Source of the DNA: Candidatus Altimarinota bacterium
GTDB taxonomy: Bacteria; Patescibacteriota; Gracilibacteria; UBA4473
NCBI GenBank assembly: GCA_023143095.1
Contig: JAGLIF010000006.1
Span: forward strand, 92,263 to 156,262
Length of the DNA stretch: 64,000 bases
Reading direction: 5' to 3'
Translations under genes and position numbers: made by a program
Shown: positions 35,958 to 43,782 of the stretch, one piece after another
How positions within the stretch are numbered: the first letter of the stretch is position 1
Layout of the letters: each line of letters opens with the position of its first letter
The notes under the pieces: generated by a model
Database searches by the model: none
Told to the model about the DNA's origin: nothing
The model's input: only the letters and a program-made list of their open reading frames with translations

Positions 35958-37391
35958 CTATCGTTTTTCAAATAAAATCTGCGGATTTCCAATCTTTTTT
36001 TCATTACCCAACATCTCTTTCATCCTTGGTGCCACTTCTGGAAGCAAAACTTCTGCCATTTCTACTAATGATTCTAGTTTTTGCAATATTATTGCAAAAA
36101 CTTTTTTAGCCCCTTCGCTGTCTACTTTTGCCATCTTCCAAACTTCTGATTCATTCAAAAGTTTATTCGCTGAATCTACCGTTTCAAAGAAAAAATCAAT
36201 AGCAGCTTTCAACTTTTTAGCTTCCATGAGTAATCCGAATTTTTCTCGCGTTTCCTGTGTTTCTTTTGTTTCTGATTGGTCAAATTCTTTGTATCCTTTC
36301 AAAAACTTATGAATCAAAACAATTACTCTATTAAATAAATTACCGACTCCTCCTGCAAGTTTAGCATTATAAAAATGTCCAAGATTTTCCACAGAAAAAT
36401 CTCCATCGTTTCCAAACTCAAATGCAGAAAGCAAGAAAAGACGAAGTGCATCATTCCCATATTTTTCTGAAATTTCTAAGGGATTTACCACATTTCCAAG
36501 ACTTTTCGACATCTTTACCCCATCTACTGTAAAAAAACCATGCCCAAAAACCTCTTTCGCAGGAGGAATCTCAGCAGAAAGCAACATAGCCGGCCAAATA
36601 ACACAATGAAACTTGATAATATCTTTTCCCACAATATGATGTGCCACATTCCAAAAACCTTCTTTCCCTGTACCTTCTAATGCAGAATAATAATTAATCA
36701 ATGCATCAAACCAAACATACACTTTGTGCTTTTCATCCATAGGAAGAGTTATCCCAAACTCTGCCGTCTCCCTTGAAACAGAAATATCTTCCAATCCTGA
36801 TTTTATAAAATTAAGTACTTCATTTTTTCGACTCTCTGGAAGCACCCATTTAGGGTTTTTATCATACATTTCTAATAATTTGTCTTGATAATTCGAAAGA
36901 CGAAAAAAATAATTTTCTTCTTCTATTTCTTGTGGCGGTTTTTTATGGTCAGGGCAGTTCCCCGCTTCATCTAAATCGCTATCTTTCAAGAAAGCTTCAC
37001 ACCCTGTACAATACTTTCCAATATATTTTCCTTTATAAATATCCCCTTTATCATAGATTTTTTGAAAAATTTCATGTACAACCTTTTGGTGCCGTTCCCC
37101 AGTGGTTCGAATAAAATCATCGTTAGAAATTCCTATTTTCTCCCAAGTTTTCTTCCAATTATCCGCCATCTCGTCGAGATACTCTGAAACATCTTTTCCT
37201 GCTTTTTGTGCTGCTTCTACGGTTTTTTGCGAATTTTCATCCGTTCCCGTCAAGAAAAAAACATTTTCACTCCCTATCTTTTTTCGCCAAAATCTAGCCA
37301 GCGTGTCAGTCGCAAGCGTACAATAAGCATGTCCAATGTGAGGAACATCGTTCACATAGTAAATGGGGGTAGTAAAATATATTTTAGGCAT
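35958..37391 (-). CDS. metG: methionyl-tRNA synthetase
   Basis: Charges tRNA-Met. 477 residues: class I HIGH motif (VPHIGHAY, residues 17-24), zinc-binding CTGCEAF and CPDHKKPP in the connective peptide, and KMSKSLGNVV. The anticodon-binding helical domain follows and the C-terminal tRNA-binding OB domain is absent. Contains the most perfect copy of the intragenic TTGCAA palindrome. Monocistronic, divergent from a small membrane protein gene. Confidence 0.96.
   Translation of the reverse strand: MPKIYFTTPIYYVNDVPHIGHAYCTLATDTLARFWRKKIGSENVFFLTGTDENSQKTVEAAQKAGKDVSEYLDEMADNWKKTWEKIGISNDDFIRTTGERHQKVVHEIFQKIYDKGDIYKGKYIGKYCTGCEAFLKDSDLDEAGNCPDHKKPPQEIEEENYFFRLSNYQDKLLEMYDKNPKWVLPESRKNEVLNFIKSGLEDISVSRETAEFGITLPMDEKHKVYVWFDALINYYSALEGTGKEGFWNVAHHIVGKDIIKFHCVIWPAMLLSAEIPPAKEVFGHGFFTVDGVKMSKSLGNVVNPLEISEKYGNDALRLFLLSAFEFGNDGDFSVENLGHFYNAKLAGGVGNLFNRVIVLIHKFLKGYKEFDQSETKETQETREKFGLLMEAKKLKAAIDFFFETVDSANKLLNESEVWKMAKVDSEGAKKVFAIILQKLESLVEMAEVLLPEVAPRMKEMLGNEKKIGNPQILFEKR
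36076..36102. repeat. intragenic TTGCAA palindrome (metG)
   Basis: Perfect 13-base arms (AGTTTTTGCAATA and complement) around one central T, inside metG. Confidence 0.65.
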
Positions 37392-37426
37392 TTCTAAGAG
37401 AGTAATTTCTAATAAAAGACTATCAG

Positions 37427-37451
37427 AAAAAATTTATTCGACAAAACTTTT
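37427..37451 (-). repeat. 25-base dispersed repeat, copy 2
   Basis: Exact reverse complement of the block at 24273-24297. Here it lies in the divergent region between metG and a membrane protein gene. Confidence 0.5.
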
Positions 37452-37476
37452 AATTTTGCTTTTTCATAAAAAAAGC

Positions 37477-37482
37477 TACAAT
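37477..37482 (+). promoter_or_regulatory. -10 box of the 37.5-kb membrane protein gene
   Basis: TACAAT ends nine bases before the ATG at 37492, implying a leaderless message. The -35 region is poor. Confidence 0.4.
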
Positions 37483-37491
37483 TTTTTTGTT

Positions 37492-38001
37492 ATGAAATAT
37501 GCTTATTTACATAAAAACTTTCGAAATTTAAGTTTTGAGAAAAAAACTATTTTTTTATCTCACACTGTTACTTTACTATTTTGTTTTTTCCCTTGGTTTT
37601 CAGCTTCTCCAGTCTATACTGAAGAATTTTTTTACACCGCCTTTGGAGGACCTTCTTTTTTGATGGGTATTATAATTTTTTTTATTTCATTTGTTGTTTT
37701 TTTACTATTTCTTGATCAATTATTTGAAAAGCAAAAAATCAATCTTCCTGTTTCTGAAAATCTTTTGTATTTCACAGCTGGAGCACAACAATTTTTACTC
37801 TTGATTTTAGTTTGGTCTGTTTTGACTATGGTTGGACGAGACTTCGAAAACCACGAAATCAGATTTGGTCTTTTCTTGGCTATAATTTCTCAAATTTGCG
37901 GACTTGTCGCAACATTTCTTAATTACCAATTGGATCAACAAAAAAAAGCTAAAGAATTCTTTTCTCACACAACTGAACAAAAAAAAGAATCCAATAAATA
38001 A
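37492..38001 (+). CDS. uncharacterised membrane protein
   Basis: 169 residues from ATG at 37492; the frame is open further upstream, but that part overlaps metG and carries its promoter region, so I reject the longer form. Three to four spans (near residues 22-42, 58-80, 95-115, 125-145) and a charged Lys/Glu tail. No family recognised. The zinc-ribbon gene follows after 40 bases on the same strand. Confidence 0.65.
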   Translation: MKYAYLHKNFRNLSFEKKTIFLSHTVTLLFCFFPWFSASPVYTEEFFYTAFGGPSFLMGIIIFFISFVVFLLFLDQLFEKQKINLPVSENLLYFTAGAQQFLLLILVWSVLTMVGRDFENHEIRFGLFLAIISQICGLVATFLNYQLDQQKKAKEFFSHTTEQKKESNK

Positions 38002-38041
38002 TCCATATTTATAATTTTTTACTTCTAACTTATCCCCTCAC

Positions 38042-38377
38042 ATGTCCGAAAAGAAAGACGATTCTTTTCTCAATGAAGCACAACAATTTGGCAAGGCTTC
38101 AGGAAAAATGGAAATTGAAAACCTTGATACAGCCATCAAGGATGTTAATAAAATTCTAATCAAAGAGGCCGCCGATGAAGTTCACAAGAAAAAGGAGGAA
38201 GATCTTCTTGGTATAAGACTCGCCATTTATTGTCATGATTGTCGCGCAATAGTCCCTCCAGAGCTTCGACAACGCGGAAGAAGAATGAGAAAGGTTTGTG
38301 GTAACTGTGGTTCTGTAAAGATTTCTGCTGGACGAGAAGCCGCACTTAACAGCTTTTATCATCTTGAAGATAAATAA
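38042..38377 (+). CDS. zinc-ribbon protein
   Basis: 111 residues. The N-terminal half is acidic and helical. The C-terminal half has a treble-clef or zinc-ribbon-like motif, CHDC (residues 64-67) and CGNC (86-89), within IYCHDCRAIVPPELRQRGRRMRKVCGNCGSVKI. A nucleic-acid or RNA polymerase binding role is typical for such ribbons, but no specific family is recognised. It precedes recA on the same strand by 140 bases containing two palindromes. Confidence 0.7.
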   Translation: MSEKKDDSFLNEAQQFGKASGKMEIENLDTAIKDVNKILIKEAADEVHKKKEEDLLGIRLAIYCHDCRAIVPPELRQRGRRMRKVCGNCGSVKISAGREAALNSFYHLEDK

Positions 38378-38393
38378 ATCATTCCTTTGTGAC

Positions 38394-38416
38394 TTTATTT
38401 ATCAGTATTTTCTTAA
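38394..38416 (-). repeat. dispersed motif copy, reverse orientation
   Basis: Reverse complement reads TTAAGAAAATACTGATAAAT. It lies between the zinc-ribbon gene and recA. Confidence 0.5.
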
Positions 38417-38442
38417 AATGAAGACAATATAAATAAAACATT

Positions 38443-38474
38443 GGAAAAATTTTCCTAAAAGAAAAATTTCTTTT
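38443..38474. promoter_or_regulatory. paired palindromes upstream of recA
   Basis: GGAAAA-A-TTTTCC (38443-38455) is followed at once by AAAAGAAA-AA-TTTCTTTT (38457-38474), 43 bases before the recA ATG. They may be repressor sites or leader hairpins. They do not match the E. coli or Bacillus LexA boxes. Confidence 0.45.
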
Positions 38475-38516
38475 ATTCTTGGTTTCCTCATAAAAATAAA
38501 TTAACCCAACTATATC

Positions 38517-39515
38517 ATGTCAAATACCGCAAAGAAAGAAGCACTCAAGGCTGCTATGGCTCAAATCGAAAAAAACTTTGGAAAAGGCGCAATAATGAAA
38601 CTTGGTGACCACGCTGCTCAAAAAATTGAAAAAGTTTCTTCTGGAGCACTTTCTATCGACTTGGCTCTTGGCGGAGGATATCCAAGAGGACGAATCATTG
38701 AGGTTTATGGTCCTGAAAGTTCAGGAAAAACCACTCTTTGTTTACATGCTGCAGCCGAATTCCAAAAAACTGGGGGATTGGTGGCTTTTATTGATGCAGA
38801 ACATGCCCTTGATCCAGAATATGCACAAAAAGTTGGAGTTGATACGACCGAACTTTTGCTCTCACAGCCAGATTCTGGCGAACAAGCTCTCGAAATTGTG
38901 GAGGCATTGGTGCGTTCTGGAAGTGTAGACTTAATCATTATTGATTCCGTAGCAGCACTAACCCCTCGTGCGGAAATCGAAGGAGATATGGGAGACAGTC
39001 ATATGGGTCTTCAAGCACGACTTATGAGCCAAGCATTACGAAAATTGACAGGAACAGCTTCAAAAATGGGAACAACAATCATGTTTATTAACCAAATCCG
39101 GATGAAAATAGGTGTAATGTTTGGAAATCCAGAAACCACTACAGGCGGAAATGCGCTTAAATTTTACGCTTCTATTCGAGTAGAAATTCGAAAAGGGGCA
39201 AAGATAGAATTTGGAACTGGATCTGACAAAGTCGCTCACGGAAACGAAGCCAGAGTAAAAATAGTAAAAAACAAAATCGCACCTCCGTTTAAAACAGCAC
39301 TTGTTGATATCATGTTTAATGAAGGAATTTCAAAGACTGCCGATCTCTTGGATACAGGAGTAACTATGGAAATTGTTAAAAAGGCTGGAGCCTTTTACAG
39401 TTTTGGAGAAACCAAGCTTGGACAAGGAAAAGCAAAATCCATTATCTTTTTGAAAGAAAACCCAGTAATTGCCGATGAAATTGAAATATTAGTAAGAAAA
39501 AAAGCAGGTATTTAG
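38517..39515 (+). CDS. recA: recombinase RecA
   Basis: Strand-exchange protein and SOS co-protease. 332 residues: Walker [14 protein letters not shown] (64-76), Walker [11 protein letters not shown], loop regions with [53 protein letters not shown], and a short C-terminal domain lacking the acidic tail. Complete. Monocistronic; the end is convergent with pheT across a 199-base AT-rich gap with no gene. Confidence 0.98.
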   Translation: MSNTAKKEALKAAMAQIEKNFGKGAIMKLGDHAAQKIEKVSSGALSIDLALGGGYPRGRIIEVYGPESSGKTTLCLHAAAEFQKTGGLVAFIDAEHALDPEYAQKVGVDTTELLLSQPDSGEQALEIVEALVRSGSVDLIIIDSVAALTPRAEIEGDMGDSHMGLQARLMSQALRKLTGTASKMGTTIMFINQIRMKIGVMFGNPETTTGGNALKFYASIRVEIRKGAKIEFGTGSDKVAHGNEARVKIVKNKIAPPFKTALVDIMFNEGISKTADLLDTGVTMEIVKKAGAFYSFGETKLGQGKAKSIIFLKENPVIADEIEILVRKKAGI

Positions 39516-39714
39516 TTCATTCTCTTCACCTTTTGTACTTTAAATTTCTTTCTATGATGTACAACCAGAAAAATCTTTATTCATTCTAATTGAAATTAAA
39601 AAATTTTAGTAACTTACAACAACTTCTTATAATTAATGTAAGTAGTTTTCTGCTTGGAATATTTCTCAATATTTAAAACAACTCCGAACTAGATACGCAA
39701 GAAAAAAACAATTT

Positions 39715-42129
39715 CTAACAACCTTTGTCAAACTCCATCCGTAGTTTTGCACCAAATTCATTTTCAAGCGCCTGTACAATTCCATTAAAATTGCTATCTA
39801 TTTCTTGTTCCTCAAGAGTTTTTTCTGCCGATCTAAACTCCAAATGGAAAGCAAAGTTTTTTACACCCACACCAAGTTTTTTAGCATCTTTGTACTCATC
39901 AAAAAGTTCTATTCTTCGCAAAACAGGAGATGCTGATTGCATAATTCTTTCAATATCCGCAATAAAAATCTTTTCTCCCAAAACCACTGAAAGATCTCGA
40001 TACACTGACGGAAAAGAAGAGAGTCGTTGATATTTTCTTTCGGTTTCTCGGATAATAGCCAACATTTTTTCTGCTTCCAATTCTGCAAAAACAATTTGTG
40101 AGTTTTTGAGCGGCAAAAACTGCGGATGAAGTACTGCAATTTCTCCAATTTTTTTACCTTTATGCAAAATATTAGCCGACTTGCTTGGATGAATATAGGG
40201 TCGTAATTCATCTGCTTCTAATGGCTTAAATGTTATTTGTTCGGCAATCCCAAAATGTGAAAAAAGTATTTCCACTTCTTTTTTGAGTGCGTAAAATTTC
40301 TGGTTTTCATCTCCACCAATTTCTGCTGAAAAAATTGCTATATGCTGTTGTTCTTTCGGCAAAACCTGCCCCATCACCTTTTCACAAACATGCCCAAATT
40401 CAAAAAGATTTATTTCTCCATGCGTTCTTAGTTCTGACTCTAGGTTTTTAACTAGATTAGAAATAAGTGTTTTTCGCAACTGCGTGTGCTCAAGAGAAAG
40501 AGGGTTAGCAATCTTAACATAGTGGTCAAAGCCCGTGAAAACCTCATCTGACTCATTTACAAAACTATAATTATAAACCTCTAAAAACCCTCGTGAAGCC
40601 AAATGCTCTTTTGTCTCCCATTCCATTTCTCGTAAATAATTTTTACGAGGAGGAATCGCTGACAAAACTGGCATCTGTGATTTCAAACGAAAAAATCCAT
40701 ATAATCGAACAACTTCTTCTATCAAATCTTCGGAAATATTAATATCTTTTGTAGCACGCCCACTCGGAACTACTACCTGAAAAAGAGTTTTCCCTGTTTC
40801 TTCTTCATTTGTAGAAACACGAAAATTAATGCTTTCAAGTAACTCCTTTATTTTCTGGTCAACAATGACCAATCCTGATTTTTTCCTTATTAATTCTGGA
40901 TCAAGCAAAATCGTTTTTTCCTCTGCTTTTATTGGATATTCATCCGTTAATCCCGATATTATTTGGGCTTTAGCATAACTATTAAGTGTCTTTTCTGCCG
41001 CAGCCAAAATAACTCTTTTGCATATCTGCGCATCCAAACTTTTTTCGTAACGCATTGAACTTTCTGTCCGAATCCCAAGTCGTTGAGAAGTTTTTCGAAT
41101 CGTAGTGGGATCAAAGTTCGCACATTCAAAAATAATTTCTTTTGTTAACGAATTAATACTCGTTTCCTCTCCTCCCATAATACCTCCTATAGATAACACC
41201 TTCTCTTCATCTGCAATAACTATATCTTCTTTCTGTAACTTATATTCATTCCCATCAAGCGCCACAATGGTTTCCCCTTTTTTCGCTTGTCGTACAATAA
41301 TTTTCCCTGAAATCTTTGCCGCATCAAAAACATGCATCGGCTGTCCAAACTCCAATAACATCAAATTGGTAATATCTACTAAGTTAGAAATCGCTCTAAC
41401 TCCAAGGTTTTCTAACCTAACTTGAGTACTAAATTCAGAATCTTCAACAGATACACCTGAAAGCCTAATTGCACAAAATCGTCTGCATTTATCTGTCCGA
41501 ATTTCTACTTCTACTTTTTCTTTTTTGGGAACCGACACAATTGGTTCTGGAAGCATTAACTTTGTTTCAAAAATTGCTGAAACTTCTCGAGAAAACCCCC
41601 TAACACCCATTAAATCTGGACGATGCGTTAAGCTTTTATTATCAATATCAAAAAGTTCATCATTAAGCTCTTTATAACATTCTGGCAAAGACCTCCCTAT
41701 TTGTGAAGATTCTTGACTATACAAAAGACCTCCAAAAGAAAAACCTAAATCCTTATTATCACAAACCATTCCTTCTGATTTTTCACCACGAATCTCCACA
41801 TTTTTCACAACTATTCCTGAGTTAAGTACTGCCCCATCTATAGCAATTGGAAGAATTTCTCCTGGAGTAATAATATGAACTTGTCCATAAACAATTTGTT
41901 TTTTTCCAAGTCGTTGCCCCAAATCAAAAATACCAACAAAAAGCTTTTCTGAATTTTTATGAGCTCTTTTTTCTAAAAACTTCCCCATATAAACCTTTTC
42001 AAAGCCTTTTCTCACAGAAACAATTTCCTCTAGTTCTGCTGTATGGAGCGTAAGCTTTTCTCCTATTTCTTCTGGAGAGACTTTGCACCCTGGTAAAAAA
42101 TTGAGAAGCCAGTTATAAGATATTTTCAT
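39715..42129 (-). CDS. pheT: phenylalanyl-tRNA synthetase beta subunit
   Basis: 804 residues. The N-terminal EMAPII-like tRNA-binding domain spans about 40-150 (VYMGKFLEKRAH, ILPIAIDGAVLNSG, SEGMVCDNKDLG). The B3/B4 editing region includes THRPDLMGVRGFSREVSAIF. B5 is at about 400-470, the catalytic-like core has EWETKEHLASRGFLEVYNYSFV, and the C-terminal ferredoxin-fold anticodon domain has RLSSFPSVYRDLSVVL. The alpha subunit gene pheS is not adjacent. A second, free-standing copy of the tRNA-binding domain is encoded 31 bases upstream. Confidence 0.95.
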   Translation of the reverse strand: MKISYNWLLNFLPGCKVSPEEIGEKLTLHTAELEEIVSVRKGFEKVYMGKFLEKRAHKNSEKLFVGIFDLGQRLGKKQIVYGQVHIITPGEILPIAIDGAVLNSGIVVKNVEIRGEKSEGMVCDNKDLGFSFGGLLYSQESSQIGRSLPECYKELNDELFDIDNKSLTHRPDLMGVRGFSREVSAIFETKLMLPEPIVSVPKKEKVEVEIRTDKCRRFCAIRLSGVSVEDSEFSTQVRLENLGVRAISNLVDITNLMLLEFGQPMHVFDAAKISGKIIVRQAKKGETIVALDGNEYKLQKEDIVIADEEKVLSIGGIMGGEETSINSLTKEIIFECANFDPTTIRKTSQRLGIRTESSMRYEKSLDAQICKRVILAAAEKTLNSYAKAQIISGLTDEYPIKAEEKTILLDPELIRKKSGLVIVDQKIKELLESINFRVSTNEEETGKTLFQVVVPSGRATKDINISEDLIEEVVRLYGFFRLKSQMPVLSAIPPRKNYLREMEWETKEHLASRGFLEVYNYSFVNESDEVFTGFDHYVKIANPLSLEHTQLRKTLISNLVKNLESELRTHGEINLFEFGHVCEKVMGQVLPKEQQHIAIFSAEIGGDENQKFYALKKEVEILFSHFGIAEQITFKPLEADELRPYIHPSKSANILHKGKKIGEIAVLHPQFLPLKNSQIVFAELEAEKMLAIIRETERKYQRLSSFPSVYRDLSVVLGEKIFIADIERIMQSASPVLRRIELFDEYKDAKKLGVGVKNFAFHLEFRSAEKTLEEQEIDSNFNGIVQALENEFGAKLRMEFDKGC

Positions 42130-42160
42130 AATGCTATTTTTTTGTCTAAAAAGATTTTTT

Positions 42161-42658
42161 TTATTCTGCTAAAACTTTATTCAGTGATTTTCCTAAAAAG
42201 AACTCCATCTGAGACGAAAGTTCCCAAATTTGCCCTTTTTCTTCACCAGCAGTGGAAACACCCAATTCCGCCCTCGCACAAATCATCCCCCTCGAAACAA
42301 TTCCTCTAATCTCTCGTTCTCCTATAATGAAATCTTGGGACAATTGAGATCCAACAGTCGCAATGGGGACTATTAAGCCTTCTTTTATATTTGTTCCTCC
42401 ACATAAAATTTGTTCTGTTTTGCCTCCTCCAAGATCACATTTTGTAATTTTAACCTTTGTTATCTTTGGGTCTGGATGTTTTTTTATTTCTAAAATTTTA
42501 CCCACTACAATACGAGCATCTAAATTTTGAACTATTTTTTTATCTTCTCCTTCCAAGTTTAATAACACTTCCCCATCTAAACAACCTTTTTTCTTTCTAT
42601 ACAACAACTTTCTAAAAAGCTTTTTGAAAAAATTTATAATTGGACAACCACAATTCAT
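42161..42658 (-). CDS. free-standing tRNA-binding (EMAPII-like) domain protein
   Basis: 165 residues. After a basic, Cys-containing N-terminus (MNCGCPIINFFKKLF), residues about 45-150 form one tRNA-binding OB domain of the PheT-N/EMAPII type: RIVVGKILEIKKHPDPKITK, QILCGGTNIKEGLIVPIATVG, and SRGMICARAELG. It lies 31 bases upstream of pheT on the same strand. It may be a duplicated PheT N-terminal domain that helps PheRS bind tRNA, or a Trbp111-like chaperone. Family assignment is firm, role is inferred. Confidence 0.82.
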   Translation of the reverse strand: MNCGCPIINFFKKLFRKLLYRKKKGCLDGEVLLNLEGEDKKIVQNLDARIVVGKILEIKKHPDPKITKVKITKCDLGGGKTEQILCGGTNIKEGLIVPIATVGSQLSQDFIIGEREIRGIVSRGMICARAELGVSTAGEEKGQIWELSSQMEFFLGKSLNKVLAE

Positions 42659-42664
42659 ACTCTA

Positions 42665-42692
42665 AAAACTTAAAAAATACATCAAGATTGTA
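42665..42692 (-). promoter_or_regulatory. stem-loop before the tRNA-binding protein gene
   Basis: Arms AAAATACA and TGTATTTT surround a seven-base loop, close before the ATG at 42658. It could be a leader hairpin. No convincing leader peptide accompanies it. Confidence 0.3.
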
Positions 42693-42723
42693 TTTTTAAA
42701 AGTGAAAATTACAATATTTTCCT

Positions 42724-42743
42724 TATAGAAACACTAATAAATA
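42724..42743 (+). repeat. dispersed motif copy
   Basis: TATAGAAACACTAATAAATA, between rpsG and the tRNA-binding protein gene. Confidence 0.45.
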
Positions 42744-42769
42744 GCCTTATGTCAAAAAAAATATTATTC

Positions 42770-42790
42770 TTAAGTAAACACTGAATTAAT
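42770..42790 (+). repeat. dispersed motif copy at the rpsG end, opposite orientation
   Basis: Core TTAAGTAAACACTGAATTAA, overlapping the rpsG stop codon but reading against the gene. Confidence 0.45.
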
Positions 42791-43310
42791 ATCGTGCCAA
42801 ATGAGCAAACGCTTTATTAGCTTGTGCCATTCTATGAGAATCTTCTTTCTTTCCAAAAGCAAATCCTGTTTCATTGGCACAATCAATCAATTCTGTTGCC
42901 AACCGTTTAAACATTGGTTGTCCCTTCTTACTTCTTGCTCCCTCTAAAATCCAACGAGTAGATAAGCTTTGTTGTCTATTTCCTGTTACTTCAATAGGAA
43001 TTTGATAAACTGCTCCACCTATTCGTTTTGCTCTAACCTCCATTAATGGAGTTGAGTTTTTAAGTGCTATCTCAAAAGACTTAAATACGTTTTTTTCTCC
43101 TCGTCGATTCATTTCATCAAAAGTGTCTTGTAGAATTTTTTGGGCAACTGTTTTTTTCCCATTCTTCATAATACAATTAACAAACTTTTGCTGTAATGGA
43201 TCTGTAAAAGAAAATGGATTTATATATTTAACTATTTTTTCCATTTTTCCTCTTTTTTTTTCTGGACTTTTAGAGGCGATTCCAGATATCGCTACTTTTT
43301 TATCTACCAT
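42786..43310 (-). CDS. rpsG: 30S ribosomal protein S7
   Basis: 174 residues, primary 16S rRNA-binding protein of the 30S head. After an N-terminal extension of about 20 residues, the S7 core reads SFTDPLQQKFVNCIMKNGKKTVAQKIL, PLMEVRAKRIGGAVYQIPIEV, and RKxDxHRMAQANKAFAHL-type end (KKEDSHRMAQANKAFAHLARY). It follows rpsL by 23 bases. The usual next genes fusA and tuf are not here. Confidence 0.97.
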   Translation of the reverse strand: MVDKKVAISGIASKSPEKKRGKMEKIVKYINPFSFTDPLQQKFVNCIMKNGKKTVAQKILQDTFDEMNRRGEKNVFKSFEIALKNSTPLMEVRAKRIGGAVYQIPIEVTGNRQQSLSTRWILEGARSKKGQPMFKRLATELIDCANETGFAFGKKEDSHRMAQANKAFAHLARY

Positions 43311-43333
43311 TTTTATAAATTATAAACTTTAAA

Positions 43334-43753
43334 TTATTTCTTATCTTTCAGTTTTTTTGTTCCATATCTAGACCGACCTTTCCTTCTGTTTTCTACTCCT
43401 TGCGTATCCAAAGAACCTCTCACTATATGGTATCGAACCCCAATAAGATCTTTCACTCGTCCACCTCGAAGTAACACTACAGAATGTTCTTGTAGATTGT
43501 GTCCCTCCCCCATAATATAAGCATTTACTTCATATCCATTTGTTAAACGAACACGCGCAATTTTCCGCAAGGCCGAATTAGGTTTTTTTGGAGTAGTTGT
43601 TGTAACCTTTATACAAACCCCTCTCTTTTGTGGACAAGCAAGAGATATTGATTTATTTTTTAGTGAATTAAATCCAACTTGCAACGCTGGTGATTTAGAT
43701 TTTCTAACCTTACTTTTTCTTGGATTTCGAATTAACTGATTTATAGTTGGCAT
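43334..43753 (-). CDS. rpsL: 30S ribosomal protein S12
   Basis: 139 residues, decoding-centre protein. Conserved [11 protein letters not shown] start, [37 protein letters not shown] with the streptomycin-site Lys, and [23 protein letters not shown] with [15 protein letters not shown] loop (here [10 protein letters not shown]). The Lys at the classical K43 position is retained (TPKKPN). An extra stretch near residues 20-30 lengthens the N-terminus. It lies 29 bases downstream of rpoC, on the same strand. Confidence 0.97.
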   Translation of the reverse strand: MPTINQLIRNPRKSKVRKSKSPALQVGFNSLKNKSISLACPQKRGVCIKVTTTTPKKPNSALRKIARVRLTNGYEVNAYIMGEGHNLQEHSVVLLRGGRVKDLIGVRYHIVRGSLDTQGVENRRKGRSRYGTKKLKDKK

Positions 43754-43782
43754 TCTGTATAATAATAGAAATAGAGAATATT

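Noticed and set aside
42659..42690. Possible Phe leader peptide (MYFLSF) before the tRNA-binding gene and pheT
   Set aside because: Only six codons with two Phe, and no terminator lies between it and the gene, so there is no attenuator logic.
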